From: Asaia bogorensis
GTDB taxonomy: Bacteria > Pseudomonadota > Alphaproteobacteria > Acetobacterales > Acetobacteraceae
DNA length: 64,000 nucleotides
Direction: 5' to 3'
Assembly (NCBI RefSeq): GCF_900465345.1
Contig: NZ_UEGO01000032.1
Location: forward strand, 1 to 64,000
Notes under the pieces: model-generated
The model's database searches: none
The model's input: the letters and a program-made list of their open reading frames with translations, nothing else
Told to the model about the DNA's origin: nothing
Part shown: positions 1 through 7,948 of the stretch, piece by piece
Layout of the letters: every line of letters starts with the position of its first letter
Position numbering within the stretch: position 1 is the stretch's first letter
Program-made: the position numbers and the translations under genes

Positions 1-701
1 GATTGTGAAAACAATACCGCCTGACGAGGCGCATTCTGGACTGTGACGGAATCAACAACCGCGTTCGTCGTCTGGTAGCCTTGAACAACAGGGCTGGTAT
101 TGCTTCCATCCACGCCGCCACCATCGAGGATCAGGCCGTAAATCCGCATATCCTGTGCAGCCGATGCGAATTGCACCAACGGGCCAGACAAAGAAGACGT
201 AGCCTTGATGGTCGCTGCGTTCAGCGCTGAATAGAATGCAGTACCTGCTGGAACAATCAGCGTCGATCCGACCATGCAGGCCGTGACTGACGGCGGAACA
301 AGGACCGATGGAGTGCCGGAAGACGATGCGGCCGATAGGGCTGCGTTGATCGCCGTCGCGTCGTCTGTCGCCCCGTCGCATTTTGCGCCAAAATCCCGGA
401 TGGAAAGCACTTCGTGCAGCTTGGCAGCAAGTGCCTGGGCAGACGTGCCCCCTTGCGCTGTTGCCACCGCTGCATTGAGATCAGTGCTGGTCAGTTCGCC
501 GCCCTGGACCTGTAGGCCACTGGCCTGACCGTTGACTGCATCCACCTTTGTTCCGATTGCCGCAGCAACGGTGGGAGATGACACGATATCGGCGGGATTG
601 TCGGTCTCCTTGTATGATTTCCAGGGGGGAATGGAGTTGGACGGCGCAGCGCTCGCCGGGACAGCGAGGCAGGCCAATGCTGTCAGAATGACACGCTTCA
701 T
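1..701 (-). CDS. Secreted pectate-lyase-like beta-helix protein, partial (3' end off window)
   Basis: The frame is open from the ATG at 701 to the window edge, about 233 residues. It begins with a classical signal peptide (KR, hydrophobic stretch, PASA-AP near residue 19). After a linker, residues about 95-125 read IRDFGAKCDGATDDATAINA, the entry motif of the pectate-lyase-3 / right-handed beta-helix family. That is typical of phage tailspikes and secreted polysaccharide lyases. The ATG overlaps the TGA of the upstream gene (ATGA), which supports this start. The position behind the tail fibre suggests a receptor-degrading or exopolysaccharide-degrading protein. An export signal on a virion-region gene is unusual. 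The substrate cannot be told from this part. Confidence 0.75.
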   Translation of the reverse strand, partial: MKRVILTALACLAVPASAAPSNSIPPWKSYKETDNPADIVSSPTVAAAIGTKVDAVNGQASGLQVQGGELTSTDLNAAVATAQGGTSAQALAAKLHEVLSIRDFGAKCDGATDDATAINAALSAASSSGTPSVLVPPSVTACMVGSTLIVPAGTAFYSALNAATIKATSSLSGPLVQFASAAQDMRIYGLILDGGGVDGSNTSPVVQGYQTTNAVVDSVTVQNAPRQAVLFSQ

Positions 702-1003
702 GAGCGGATCGCCTCGCGGAAGTGGGCGACGTTTGCGACCGGATCAGCCGCGCCGAGCGCCGAGTTGTAAAACTGCTTGTGGTATTGGCTCAGGCCGTTG
801 GCATCGTCGAAGCGGGGCAGGTCAGCACGGAGATCCTTTAAGTCGCTGACGATCAATTCCTTTAGTTGCTTGAGTTCCGCCGCGGGCTCGTCCTGCCGCG
901 CCTCCGACTTATCTTGCCGCGCTTCAACTTTACTTACGCGGGCACGCATAGCTTCGCGTTCGCGCTCAAATTCGGCACGCGTGACGTATTCATCAGTGCT
1001 CAT
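698..1003 (-). CDS. Small coiled-coil protein in the tail-fibre region
   Basis: A 101-residue protein. Residues 10-60 are rich in Glu, Arg, Lys, Ala and Gln with two near copies of a KVEARQDK-type segment, consistent with a coiled coil. There is no signal peptide or membrane segment. The gene lies between the tail fibre module and the secreted beta-helix protein and overlaps the latter by 4 bases, so the two are probably translated together. The function is not recognisable; a fibre chaperone or a trimerising adaptor would fit the position but is only a guess. Confidence 0.6.
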   Translation of the reverse strand: MSTDEYVTRAEFEREREAMRARVSKVEARQDKSEARQDEPAAELKQLKELIVSDLKDLRADLPRFDDANGLSQYHKQFYNSALGAADPVANVAHFREAIRS

Positions 1004-1095
1004 GTTGCCTCCGAATCAAAAATGGCTGGCTGAATGATCGGGGGCCGCCCGCCAAGGCGAACGATCCGCGCTGATGGGCGCCATGTCACAAACGA

Positions 1096-1305
1096 TTACT
1101 CCGCTGCGCCGCTTGGTGTCGTGTCAGCGGTGAAGGTGCTTCCGATCGGATATTTGCAGTCAGGATCGGTAATGACCGCCTGACCCGAGGGAGGCGCCCA
1201 TTTCGATACCCCATCCCACAGGATGTTGTTGAGCACGTAGCCCACTGGCCCTTCATGCGTAGCCTCGGTGAGATAGACCGCATAGTTCTGCGCAGCCGAC
1301 ATCAT
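1096..1305 (-). CDS. Small tail-associated protein
   Basis: A 69-residue protein starting at tandem ATGs (1305/1302) with a clear AGGAG Shine-Dalgarno 5 bases upstream. It overlaps the end of the tail-fibre frame. Small acidic proteins at this place after a fibre gene are common in Mu-like and lambda-like phages, but no family motif is visible. It contains LTEATHEGPVGYVLNNILWD, which looks like a compact folded domain, and no membrane segment. Confidence 0.6.
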   Translation of the reverse strand: MMSAAQNYAVYLTEATHEGPVGYVLNNILWDGVSKWAPPSGQAVITDPDCKYPIGSTFTADTTPSGAAE

Positions 1306-2363
1306 GAATACTCCTGGATCTCAGCAAATCCGGGGCTGCCATTGCCGCCGGCTAGGGCCGCTCTGCCTGTAATGTCGCCGGTGCCCCCACCGCCTGCGGC
1401 ATAGCCTGTTGCATTGCCACCTGTTGCGCCCGCAATGTTGGAGCCTCCCCCGCCCCAAGGGGACGAGCCGCCGAAGCCCGGCATGACTACGAGCGCCGTT
1501 CCCCACATCTGACCATTGGTGCCCACCGAACCGCCGCTCTGCGAAAGGCTTCTACCGGCATTGATTATCGGTATGGCACCCGAAGGGCCGGTCGTTGAAA
1601 TGCCCGCACCCGTTGATGACGTGATCTGGTTTGTGCCTCCAAAACCGCCGCCTGCTACGGCAATCAGGGAGCCAAAACTCGTCGTGCCTCCCGGATTGCC
1701 GCCGTTCACAACGCCCAGGCCGCCAGATCCAATCGTGATCGCGACACCCGCCGAGAAGCCTGAGGTCAGGATGACCTTCGCAAAACTGCCAGAGGCACCG
1801 CCAGAACCTACCGATATCTGAGAGGAGCTGTTCGCGGGCGATCCACCGCCACTACCGCCGCCGCCAGCGAGGGTTAAAATGATCTGCTTCGTGCCAGGCG
1901 TTGGCATATAAAACCCGGACGCAGTGAACATCTGCGTGCCGAGCCAGCGACCGGAGGTTACCGGCGTGAATAGGTTTTGCCACGCTGCGTTGGGTGCGCC
2001 AGGTGTCGTTAGGTTATTATCGGCCGTCGAGATCCAGTAAGTACCAACGGTTGTGGGGTCAGCAACGATGGATTGTGCGGGATAGCCATTGACGGCGTCC
2101 GCGAAGTCACCGTCCCATTGACCCACTAGACCCAACTTACGCGTGGCCAGCAGCATTTGATTGTATGCGGTCTTACTCGGGATCAGACCAGCAGCCTGGA
2201 CAAGATTGATCGCCTCCATCATTTGCATGTTGAAATAATCGGAGTCGAGCAAAGTCGCATCACGCCCTGCTACGGGGTCACCACGATCAAAATACCCCGG
2301 TGTTCCCGCTGCCAGGGGTGCAGGCAGGATGGTCACCGCATCGTTGGTGTCAATCTGATACAT
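1302..2363 (-). CDS. Tail fibre protein with glycine-rich tip domain
   Basis: About 353 residues. The N-terminal 130 residues (YFDRGDPVAGRDATLLDSDY and so on) resemble the baseplate-attachment part of Mu-like fibres. From about residue 155 the protein is dominated by glycine and serine runs (GGGGSGGGS, GGASGSF, GGGGTGDI), the pattern of polyglycine-type receptor-binding tips. The start at 2363 has GGGGA about 6 bases upstream; a TTG at 2375 would add four residues. The gene follows the gp48 baseplate gene, the usual place of the fibre gene. The repetitive tip is likely the host-range determinant. Confidence 0.8.
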   Translation of the reverse strand: MYQIDTNDAVTILPAPLAAGTPGYFDRGDPVAGRDATLLDSDYFNMQMMEAINLVQAAGLIPSKTAYNQMLLATRKLGLVGQWDGDFADAVNGYPAQSIVADPTTVGTYWISTADNNLTTPGAPNAAWQNLFTPVTSGRWLGTQMFTASGFYMPTPGTKQIILTLAGGGGSGGGSPANSSSQISVGSGGASGSFAKVILTSGFSAGVAITIGSGGLGVVNGGNPGGTTSFGSLIAVAGGGFGGTNQITSSTGAGISTTGPSGAIPIINAGRSLSQSGGSVGTNGQMWGTALVVMPGFGGSSPWGGGGSNIAGATGGNATGYAAGGGGTGDITGRAALAGGNGSPGFAEIQEYS

Positions 2364-2375
2364 GCGTGTCCCCAA

Positions 2376-3008
2376 TCATTGAATATCAACCCCGAAATCC
2401 ATGAGCGCGTTCACGTTGCTCTGTGCAAACTGGACTATCGTGTGGGCGGGAGATCTTCTTCTGATCTCGCATTCGAAAGCGAGATTGCCCCAGCTCATGA
2501 GGCGTTCGCCGATCCTTGCGACACCTGCACGCGCATAGACCGGCGTGTATCCCGGCCTGATAACCCGCCACACGAAGGCCCAGACCCTCCCGTTGATCGC
2601 GTCACCGATGCGCGCTGATGAAGCGCGAGCAGGCTTGAACTCCATGATGGTAATCGCAAATCCCATTCCCGCGGCCAGATCGACGAAGTCTTGACGGGAG
2701 ATAACCCTGCGTCCGACCCAGCGGGCTTGGGCCATTGCTTGCCTCTGGGCGAAAGTAAGAGCGTCGTTATTAGCGTCGCTGCAAAATCTGCCCAGGATTT
2801 CTTCGTAATCGGACAGGAGAGCGACAGACGTTCCTGGCGCGATCTCCCTGGAGAGGCTCGCAACGTCACTTTCAAGCGTTGCCCTGCCAATAGCGATTGC
2901 CTGAATAAAGCTGGCCAGGTTGGACGAACGATCCTTAGGCCATGCTGCCCCCTGGGGAAGCAGCTGCTCGATCATTTCCTCACGGATCGCGTCAGCGCCT
3001 CTATTCAT
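2376..3008 (-). CDS. Baseplate protein, Mu gp48 / YmfQ (DUF2313) family
   Basis: A 210-residue protein beginning MNRGADAIREEMIEQLLPQG. The LLPQGAAWP segment followed by a helical region and SDYEEILG is characteristic of the DUF2313 family found after the baseplate J protein. The chosen ATG overlaps the TGA of the upstream gene as ATGA. A much longer open frame continues upstream in antiphase with the J gene and is ignored. In Mu this protein joins the baseplate wedge to the tail fibres. Family assignment is by motif and position. Confidence 0.82.
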   Translation of the reverse strand: MNRGADAIREEMIEQLLPQGAAWPKDRSSNLASFIQAIAIGRATLESDVASLSREIAPGTSVALLSDYEEILGRFCSDANNDALTFAQRQAMAQARWVGRRVISRQDFVDLAAGMGFAITIMEFKPARASSARIGDAINGRVWAFVWRVIRPGYTPVYARAGVARIGERLMSWGNLAFECEIRRRSPAHTIVQFAQSNVNALMDFGVDIQ

Positions 3009-4087
3009 GCCGTCACCCATGTGATCGTACCAAGCTGAGCGATCTCGTTCGACTGGAGGATAATGTCTGTGCTGGGCGAAACGAGATCGTTCGTTGCTCC
3101 ATTCACCGAGGCGATCGCGGCTTCGATTGCTTCCCGATAGAGGGTCGCCCCCATTCCTGCGTTGAGGAAGAGTGCCGCGAGCGCGATCGTTACTTTCGCC
3201 CGCGCCGCGACATTGTCCGGGCGCAACTGGATTGTGACATTCTGAGTGGCGACGGTGCCAGCATAGAGTGTTGGCTGAGCCGTCACTGGACGCTTCGAGT
3301 CGACCCGTGACTGAGCGAGCTGGACCTGGGCGGGTGTTGGAACTGCGCCGGATGCCATCATGATGAAGACGGCAAGCGTGCCGCCGCCAACGGCGCTTGG
3401 AACGACGCTTACGAAGGCAGCACCCCCTTCCTTGGACCATTCGATGTAGTCATCGACGGTTCCAGCACCTCCGGGAGTGCGGATGGACGCGATGATACGC
3501 GCGCGCCAGCTTTCGACATCCTCGATCGCAGCCCCGCCTGCAATGCCGTACTGGTCGGCGGTCACGGAGAGAACACCGGCGATCGGAGAGACCAGTTGGG
3601 CAGCTATATTTGCGTCGAGATTGCCGCCTGTCCCTACAGCGGTCGCCGTCACGGCGACACTGATTGAGGCGCCAGGGGCAATCGTAACGGTCGTGTCAAC
3701 CTGCCACTGGACGGACCCATCGATGGTGATCAGCGTACCGGCAGGGACTGATACGGCCTGAGTGACAGCGCTTGATACGGCGAAGATGAAAGAGCCGATC
3801 GCGGCCGTTGCCCCGAGACGGGGAACGCCCCACATCACGGCATGCTGAGGCAAGAGACCTCCGGCGCTTGCCGTGGTGACCATGAGTTCGAGGCCGATAT
3901 CACGAACGTAAAGATAGACCTGATACAGGTCGAGGGCATTAGCGATCGAGATCGCCTGCTCGAGCGTCTGGGGTGCCGTTGCATCCAGCCGCACGGTCGT
4001 CCCGTCCGATGCGCTAAAAGTCTGTTGCGCCAGAGCAGACGCGAAGCGCTGGGCCAGAGTTGAGGGTGTAGGGATAGGGAGCGTCAT
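3005..4087 (-). CDS. Baseplate J-like protein (Mu gp47)
   Basis: A 360-residue protein. The segment LEQAISIANALDLYQVYLYVRD, the GTLITIDGSVQWQVDT stretch and a central region rich in small residues match baseplate J / gp47 proteins, which form the baseplate wedge. The family's conserved ESWRARI-type motif is present (VESWRARIIASIRTPGGAGTVDDY as separate elements). It overlaps the upstream gp46 gene by 4 bases (ATGA) and the downstream gp48 gene likewise, so the three are one translational unit. Length is normal for the family. Confidence 0.88.
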   Translation of the reverse strand: MTLPIPTPSTLAQRFASALAQQTFSASDGTTVRLDATAPQTLEQAISIANALDLYQVYLYVRDIGLELMVTTASAGGLLPQHAVMWGVPRLGATAAIGSFIFAVSSAVTQAVSVPAGTLITIDGSVQWQVDTTVTIAPGASISVAVTATAVGTGGNLDANIAAQLVSPIAGVLSVTADQYGIAGGAAIEDVESWRARIIASIRTPGGAGTVDDYIEWSKEGGAAFVSVVPSAVGGGTLAVFIMMASGAVPTPAQVQLAQSRVDSKRPVTAQPTLYAGTVATQNVTIQLRPDNVAARAKVTIALAALFLNAGMGATLYREAIEAAIASVNGATNDLVSPSTDIILQSNEIAQLGTITWVTA

Positions 4088-4575
4088 AGCGTCGTGACCG
4101 GAGCGTTGACGCTCAGCCCCGAGGCAGAGGCAGTGACAAGTAAAATGCCGCGCGACTTGTCGTACCAGCTGGCTGAGGTCTGAATATCGATGCCATGATA
4201 ATCGGCGATCGACGCAACGGCCTCATCGGTATAGCTCTCGGCCGCAACGCGCGTCGCTTCCGAAGCGCGCGCTCTGGACAAAAGCCACGCCCTTGAACCG
4301 TAGCGTTGGCCGGACTCGAGCAGAATATCTCCGACCCATCCGCGACGTGAGAAGAGGGGGGCTTGCGTCCCTGGCAGTGCGGTCTGCATCTCCGGAACAA
4401 TGTCATCGGGGGCCGCAAGACGATCCGAGCATAACGCGATCAAAAGGGGGGTGGCGGGCGTGCGATCAATGGCAATACGGCCGCGCCCGTCCCCGGTAGC
4501 GTCGATCACCAGATCGATGCCGCCCGATACGGGATTGATACCGAGTTTCATGCTGGAAAAGGATGCGGCCGACAT
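4084..4575 (-). CDS. Baseplate protein, Mu gp46 family
   Basis: A 163-residue protein. It has the short N-terminal beta region (GISPVS-like, GIDLVIDATGDG), a central RRGWVGDILLESGQRYGSRAWLLSR segment (shown in parts) and a C-terminal domain, as in the GP46/GpW-like baseplate family. The RRGWVGD and GS(R)AWLL elements are the family signature. It is the first gene after one of the three identical 16-bp dyads (4612-4627). It is therefore likely to begin a late transcription unit that continues through gp47, gp48 and the fibre. Confidence 0.82.
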   Translation of the reverse strand: MSAASFSSMKLGINPVSGGIDLVIDATGDGRGRIAIDRTPATPLLIALCSDRLAAPDDIVPEMQTALPGTQAPLFSRRGWVGDILLESGQRYGSRAWLLSRARASEATRVAAESYTDEAVASIADYHGIDIQTSASWYDKSRGILLVTASASGLSVNAPVTTL

Positions 4576-4611
4576 GTGACAAGACTGCCGTGCCGAGAGC
4601 TACACAAAGAG

Positions 4612-4627
4612 GCTGAAGGATTTCAGC
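4612..4627 (-). promoter_or_regulatory. 16-bp dyad, late-promoter operator copy 1 (upstream of gp46)
   Basis: Minus-strand GCTGAAATCCTTCAGC: a perfect 6-bp inverted repeat around four bases. It lies 37 bases before the gp46 ATG and is identical to copies at 16984-16999 and 25498-25513. Shared flanks extend it to GTGCTGAAATCCTTCAGC. Known: Mu late promoters carry dyad sites for the activator C. Inferred: this is the binding site of the Mor/C-like protein at 25525-25905. A transcription terminator is the alternative, but no T-tract follows any copy. Confidence 0.6.
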
Positions 4628-4632
4628 ACGTC

Positions 4633-5184
4633 CTATTGCTGAGGCGTTCCGCTCGTTCCGGAACCGGCCTGCACACCCTTATGGACGTGGTTTTGCAGAC
4701 TTACCGTTCCCGCGACGACATCGCCCTTGGCAGTGATCTTGCCATCCGTCTGGATATCGAGCGGCGTGTAGATCCGGTCTTGAGTGACATCAAACACCGT
4801 AGTGCCCCCGATACGGACCTGCAACTCACTTGCGCAATCGACCCTGACGATCTTGCCGCCCTGAAAATAGAGCTTCTGCCCCATGGAATCATAGAGACAG
4901 ACCTCACCCTCGGCGAGATTGCCCATGCGGGCAACTGAAGGGTTCGCTGGCGGCAGGGCCACAAGATCGGCCGGGTCGCTGCCATTGGCGACGACATGGG
5001 TCACAGCCCCGTCATGGGGGGCATGGGCTGCGAGACCAAAGGGGTGATGTACGGGCACGCTCGATCGCGTCACGCCGTAATGCGTGTCGAGCGTCACGGT
5101 CTGATCGCCGCCCGTATCATCGATATCGGCGATCACGCCGCGTGAGAACAGACTGCGCAGAGCCATGTGAAAGGCCGCAAGCAT
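4633..5184 (-). CDS. Baseplate spike protein, Mu gp45 type
   Basis: A 183-residue protein with the OB-like N-terminal domain (GVIADIDDTGGDQTVTLDTHYG) followed by a GEVCLYDSMGQKLYF segment and a beta-helical tail. It ends near NHVHKGVQ, the histidine-containing tip seen in contractile spike proteins, which binds iron. The ATG overlaps the TGA of the hub gene (TGATG) and has AGGA 8 bases upstream. The product is expected to be the membrane-piercing trimer at the end of the tail tube. Confidence 0.87.
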   Translation of the reverse strand: MLAAFHMALRSLFSRGVIADIDDTGGDQTVTLDTHYGVTRSSVPVHHPFGLAAHAPHDGAVTHVVANGSDPADLVALPPANPSVARMGNLAEGEVCLYDSMGQKLYFQGGKIVRVDCASELQVRIGGTTVFDVTQDRIYTPLDIQTDGKITAKGDVVAGTVSLQNHVHKGVQAGSGTSGTPQQ

Positions 5185-6542
5185 CAGCTTCGTCCTATGA
5201 GGGATCGCGCGGTGAGATGTGAGGATTTGCGGGCACCGGCACGGGTGTGATCCTCATCCCCCTTGAGATTATAGGCATCGGGCGCCACGACCGAGATCCG
5301 CGTCTCATAGCCCTGGTCGGAAGCCACCCACGTTACGGCACCGATCAGCATGTCCTGGGTGAGGCCACTATAGAGATCTGTCACCGAGACGAGCTGATTG
5401 GGCAGCCAGAGATCGCCTTTGCTGTTGCGAAGACCTGGCACGATATAGACATGGGCCGTTGAGCCCGCCCGCGTCGTGCGACCACGCCATTCTGCCTGAT
5501 CCTGCAAGGTCCAAGGGTCAGCATCCTCGCGGGGCTTCGTCGCCTTGCGCTGCTTATGACGCGTGCCGGCATGAAAAGCGAGCGGCGGCCCGACCTCGTC
5601 GCTCAGGCCCTGCGCGGTGCTGTCCAGTGGGGGATTCGTCGTTTGCTGGGTGGCCACCGAGCCGCCGCTTTGCGTCTTGGCCATCCATACCCGGGGGCGA
5701 TAGCGCTGAACCTCAGGATCGACCCAATGTCCGTAGCGCGTCGTGCTGGCGAGTTCGACTTTGCGGTGCGAGGGTGCGGCCGGCGGTTGTGACGGGGCTG
5801 CAGAAAGCGGCGCAGCATTCGCATCAAGCGTGGTTTTGGCGGGTCTTAACTGGCTCTTGAACTGGCCTTTGACCCAGACATCGGAGTGGCGATTACGCGA
5901 GGAAATCCGCACCTCAATGCCGCGCACATTGCCTGGAAAGCTCAGACTGTCACTGGCCCTTGTCGTGCCAGCCTGTGTCAGCACGATCTTGCCAATTCCA
6001 TCGGATGTCACGAGCACGCCGCGCTGCCTGGCATGATGCTCGATTGCATCCATTACCGTGTCGCCCGGCTCCAACGCCACCAGGGTAAAGGGCGCTCCCG
6101 TCTCGATCTGCTGATCCAGGGTGATCTTGTAGGGATTGGTCAGATGGCCCACCAGACTTTCGAGACGGATCTGCCGATACTCCCCCGGCCCCGTTGGGTT
6201 GGCCGAGCAATCCACGAGATCGCCTGTCACGTCTCTTCCGCTGATGATGGCCTCTGCCGTATGCTCGTCGGCCGTCAGGTTGATATCGTCCACCCATCCT
6301 TTGAGCACCACCTGGCCATTGATCGAGATTTCCACCGGGTCACGAGGATGGATAGCCGTAATTTCAGGCGTACCTCCGCCGAGCAAGGCGGCAGAGCGCA
6401 CCTCGTCCAGGTAACGAATGCGAAAAAATCCGGCGATATCAGCGAGGTCTCGCCCCACTTCGCAGCTGGTCCAAGTTGCGAGGGTGCGCCCTGCGATCTT
6501 TACCGTCATGGGACGATGGGAGACGGTCTTGGTATCGCTCAT
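5184..6542 (-). CDS. Baseplate hub protein (Mu gpP / gp44)
   Basis: A 452-residue protein. The VKIAGRTLATWTSCEVGRDL and ISGRDVTGDLVDCSA elements, the AGDTVMD-like ALEPGDTVMDAIEHHA and ISSRNRHSDVWVKGQF are typical of the gpD/gpP hub family. An internal low-complexity linker (about residues 240-330, rich in Pro, Ala and Ser) is present. The start overlaps the N-gene stop as TGATG and the end overlaps gp45 likewise. The hub connects the tail tube to the spike. Length is somewhat above the usual 380 residues because of the linker. Confidence 0.87.
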   Translation of the reverse strand: MSDTKTVSHRPMTVKIAGRTLATWTSCEVGRDLADIAGFFRIRYLDEVRSAALLGGGTPEITAIHPRDPVEISINGQVVLKGWVDDINLTADEHTAEAIISGRDVTGDLVDCSANPTGPGEYRQIRLESLVGHLTNPYKITLDQQIETGAPFTLVALEPGDTVMDAIEHHARQRGVLVTSDGIGKIVLTQAGTTRASDSLSFPGNVRGIEVRISSRNRHSDVWVKGQFKSQLRPAKTTLDANAAPLSAAPSQPPAAPSHRKVELASTTRYGHWVDPEVQRYRPRVWMAKTQSGGSVATQQTTNPPLDSTAQGLSDEVGPPLAFHAGTRHKQRKATKPREDADPWTLQDQAEWRGRTTRAGSTAHVYIVPGLRNSKGDLWLPNQLVSVTDLYSGLTQDMLIGAVTWVASDQGYETRISVVAPDAYNLKGDEDHTRAGARKSSHLTARSLIGRS

Positions 6543-7948
6543 CAGCTCAGGTCCAAAACTTGCAACGCGCCAGGACCGGCGAGGGCCGGGTGGATCAGAT
6601 TGTTGCGCGCCACCATGTCATCGAACGTGGTCTGGACATTGGCGGGTGTGTCGCCAGCGAGCGCATAGGCCAGCGTCCAGGCACTCATGGGACGTGTCGT
6701 CGCAATCGATATGACGGGAGGCAGTCTTCCGATCGTGGTCGAGAAATCGGCGAGGATGGCAAGTCGCAGATCCCGAAGCGCGCCCCACATGGCCGACATG
6801 GGAAGCGGAGCGCCTGCGGCGGCGGCATTGCCCATATCCGCACCCAGAGCATCGACGGCCGCAATGAGAATATCGCGTGCGGAAAGGGCATCGGGCTGGC
6901 TGACATAGGAGACTGATGTCGAAGCGGCCACGGCCTGGGCGAGCGTGACCATACGTGCCACCACACCCAGGGCCAGAACGGAAGCGGGTGCCTGACTGGT
7001 CTGGGACATGTTAAGGGCAACCGCCCCGATCTTCGATGCACCCTGCAGAAGGATAGTGACGATCGTAGCCGGCGCGACGGTGAGCGTCACACCGTTCGCG
7101 ACGATCGAGGCCGGGGCTATGGCCGCTGTCTGAGCCGGCATGGCCACCGAGGCTATGGCAGCGGGAACCACGGCAAATGCCGTCGACACAGCATCGGCGT
7201 AGCTCGTATCGTCATTGACCAAAGGCGGAGAAACACTATTGGCGAGCGTCGCCTGTGCGGTCGCGGTTGCGTCTTGCAGGGGTTGGGGCGCATTCCCCAG
7301 CAAGCCATCCCAGACCCCGGATATCTGGCTGATCAGCGATCCTACAGCGCCCGACAGCGCAAGAGGGATAGCCAGCACTGACAGAACACCCTGACAGGCG
7401 AGGATACCTTCATCGACCAGCCCATCGGCCTGGCTCATCAGATTGGTGAGCGTATCCGTGATCGACGTGAAGAGCCCGGATGCGCCCGATGTCTCCGGGT
7501 CTCGATAGAATGAGGCGGTAAACCGTGCAACGCGGATCTCGCGATCGGAGAAGGAGATCTCGGGCGGCTGCTCGGCCAGGCGAACGCGCAGGCGACCATA
7601 CCACGGATGCACTAGTGTGGCCGGGCCCGCAGCCAGGAATGCCTGGCGCAGACGCTGGGCGCGGATGACATAATCATCGCCGATGATCAGGCCGGTGATC
7701 TGGATCGGCCCCTCGATCGCCCCGAAATCCTGAAAGCGCTGAATGTCGCGCCCGGGAAAAAGCCAGCGAACCACGCGTCGGCCGCCGGCTTCACGTACAT
7801 CGGGCATGAAGAACGTGACGCCCCGGAACGAGGCCGTGGTGAGAATGCGTCCCAGCGCCGAGCCGGCAAGCCCCGCAATGCCGCCCAGGCTGGAGAGCGT
7901 GGAAGCGCCGATCTCGCCGAGACCGGCCGTGGAGAGAGAGCCACTCAT
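6542..7948 (-). CDS. DNA circularisation protein N-like (Mu gpN / gp43)
   Basis: A 468-residue protein. Residues 40-175 (FRGVTFFMPDVREAGGRRVV, FPGRDIQRFQDFG, QRLRQAFLAAGPATLVHPWYG and ISFSDREIRVARFTASFY) form the DNA_circ_N domain known from Mu gpN and P22-like proteins. In the virion this protein acts at the distal tail and baseplate. The C-terminal half is alanine-rich and helical. It overlaps the tape-measure gene by 4 bases. Confidence 0.88.
   Translation of the reverse strand: MSGSLSTAGLGEIGASTLSSLGGIAGLAGSALGRILTTASFRGVTFFMPDVREAGGRRVVRWLFPGRDIQRFQDFGAIEGPIQITGLIIGDDYVIRAQRLRQAFLAAGPATLVHPWYGRLRVRLAEQPPEISFSDREIRVARFTASFYRDPETSGASGLFTSITDTLTNLMSQADGLVDEGILACQGVLSVLAIPLALSGAVGSLISQISGVWDGLLGNAPQPLQDATATAQATLANSVSPPLVNDDTSYADAVSTAFAVVPAAIASVAMPAQTAAIAPASIVANGVTLTVAPATIVTILLQGASKIGAVALNMSQTSQAPASVLALGVVARMVTLAQAVAASTSVSYVSQPDALSARDILIAAVDALGADMGNAAAAGAPLPMSAMWGALRDLRLAILADFSTTIGRLPPVISIATTRPMSAWTLAYALAGDTPANVQTTFDDMVARNNLIHPALAGPGALQVLDLS

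Noticed and set aside
2376-3440. 354-codon extension of the gp48 frame
   Set aside because: The upstream part is antiphase to the well-supported baseplate J gene; the ATG at 3008 overlaps the J stop and fits the family start.
4612-4627. Reading the 16-bp dyads as terminators
   Set aside because: None of the three copies is followed by a T-tract on the minus strand, and all lie before, not after, late units.
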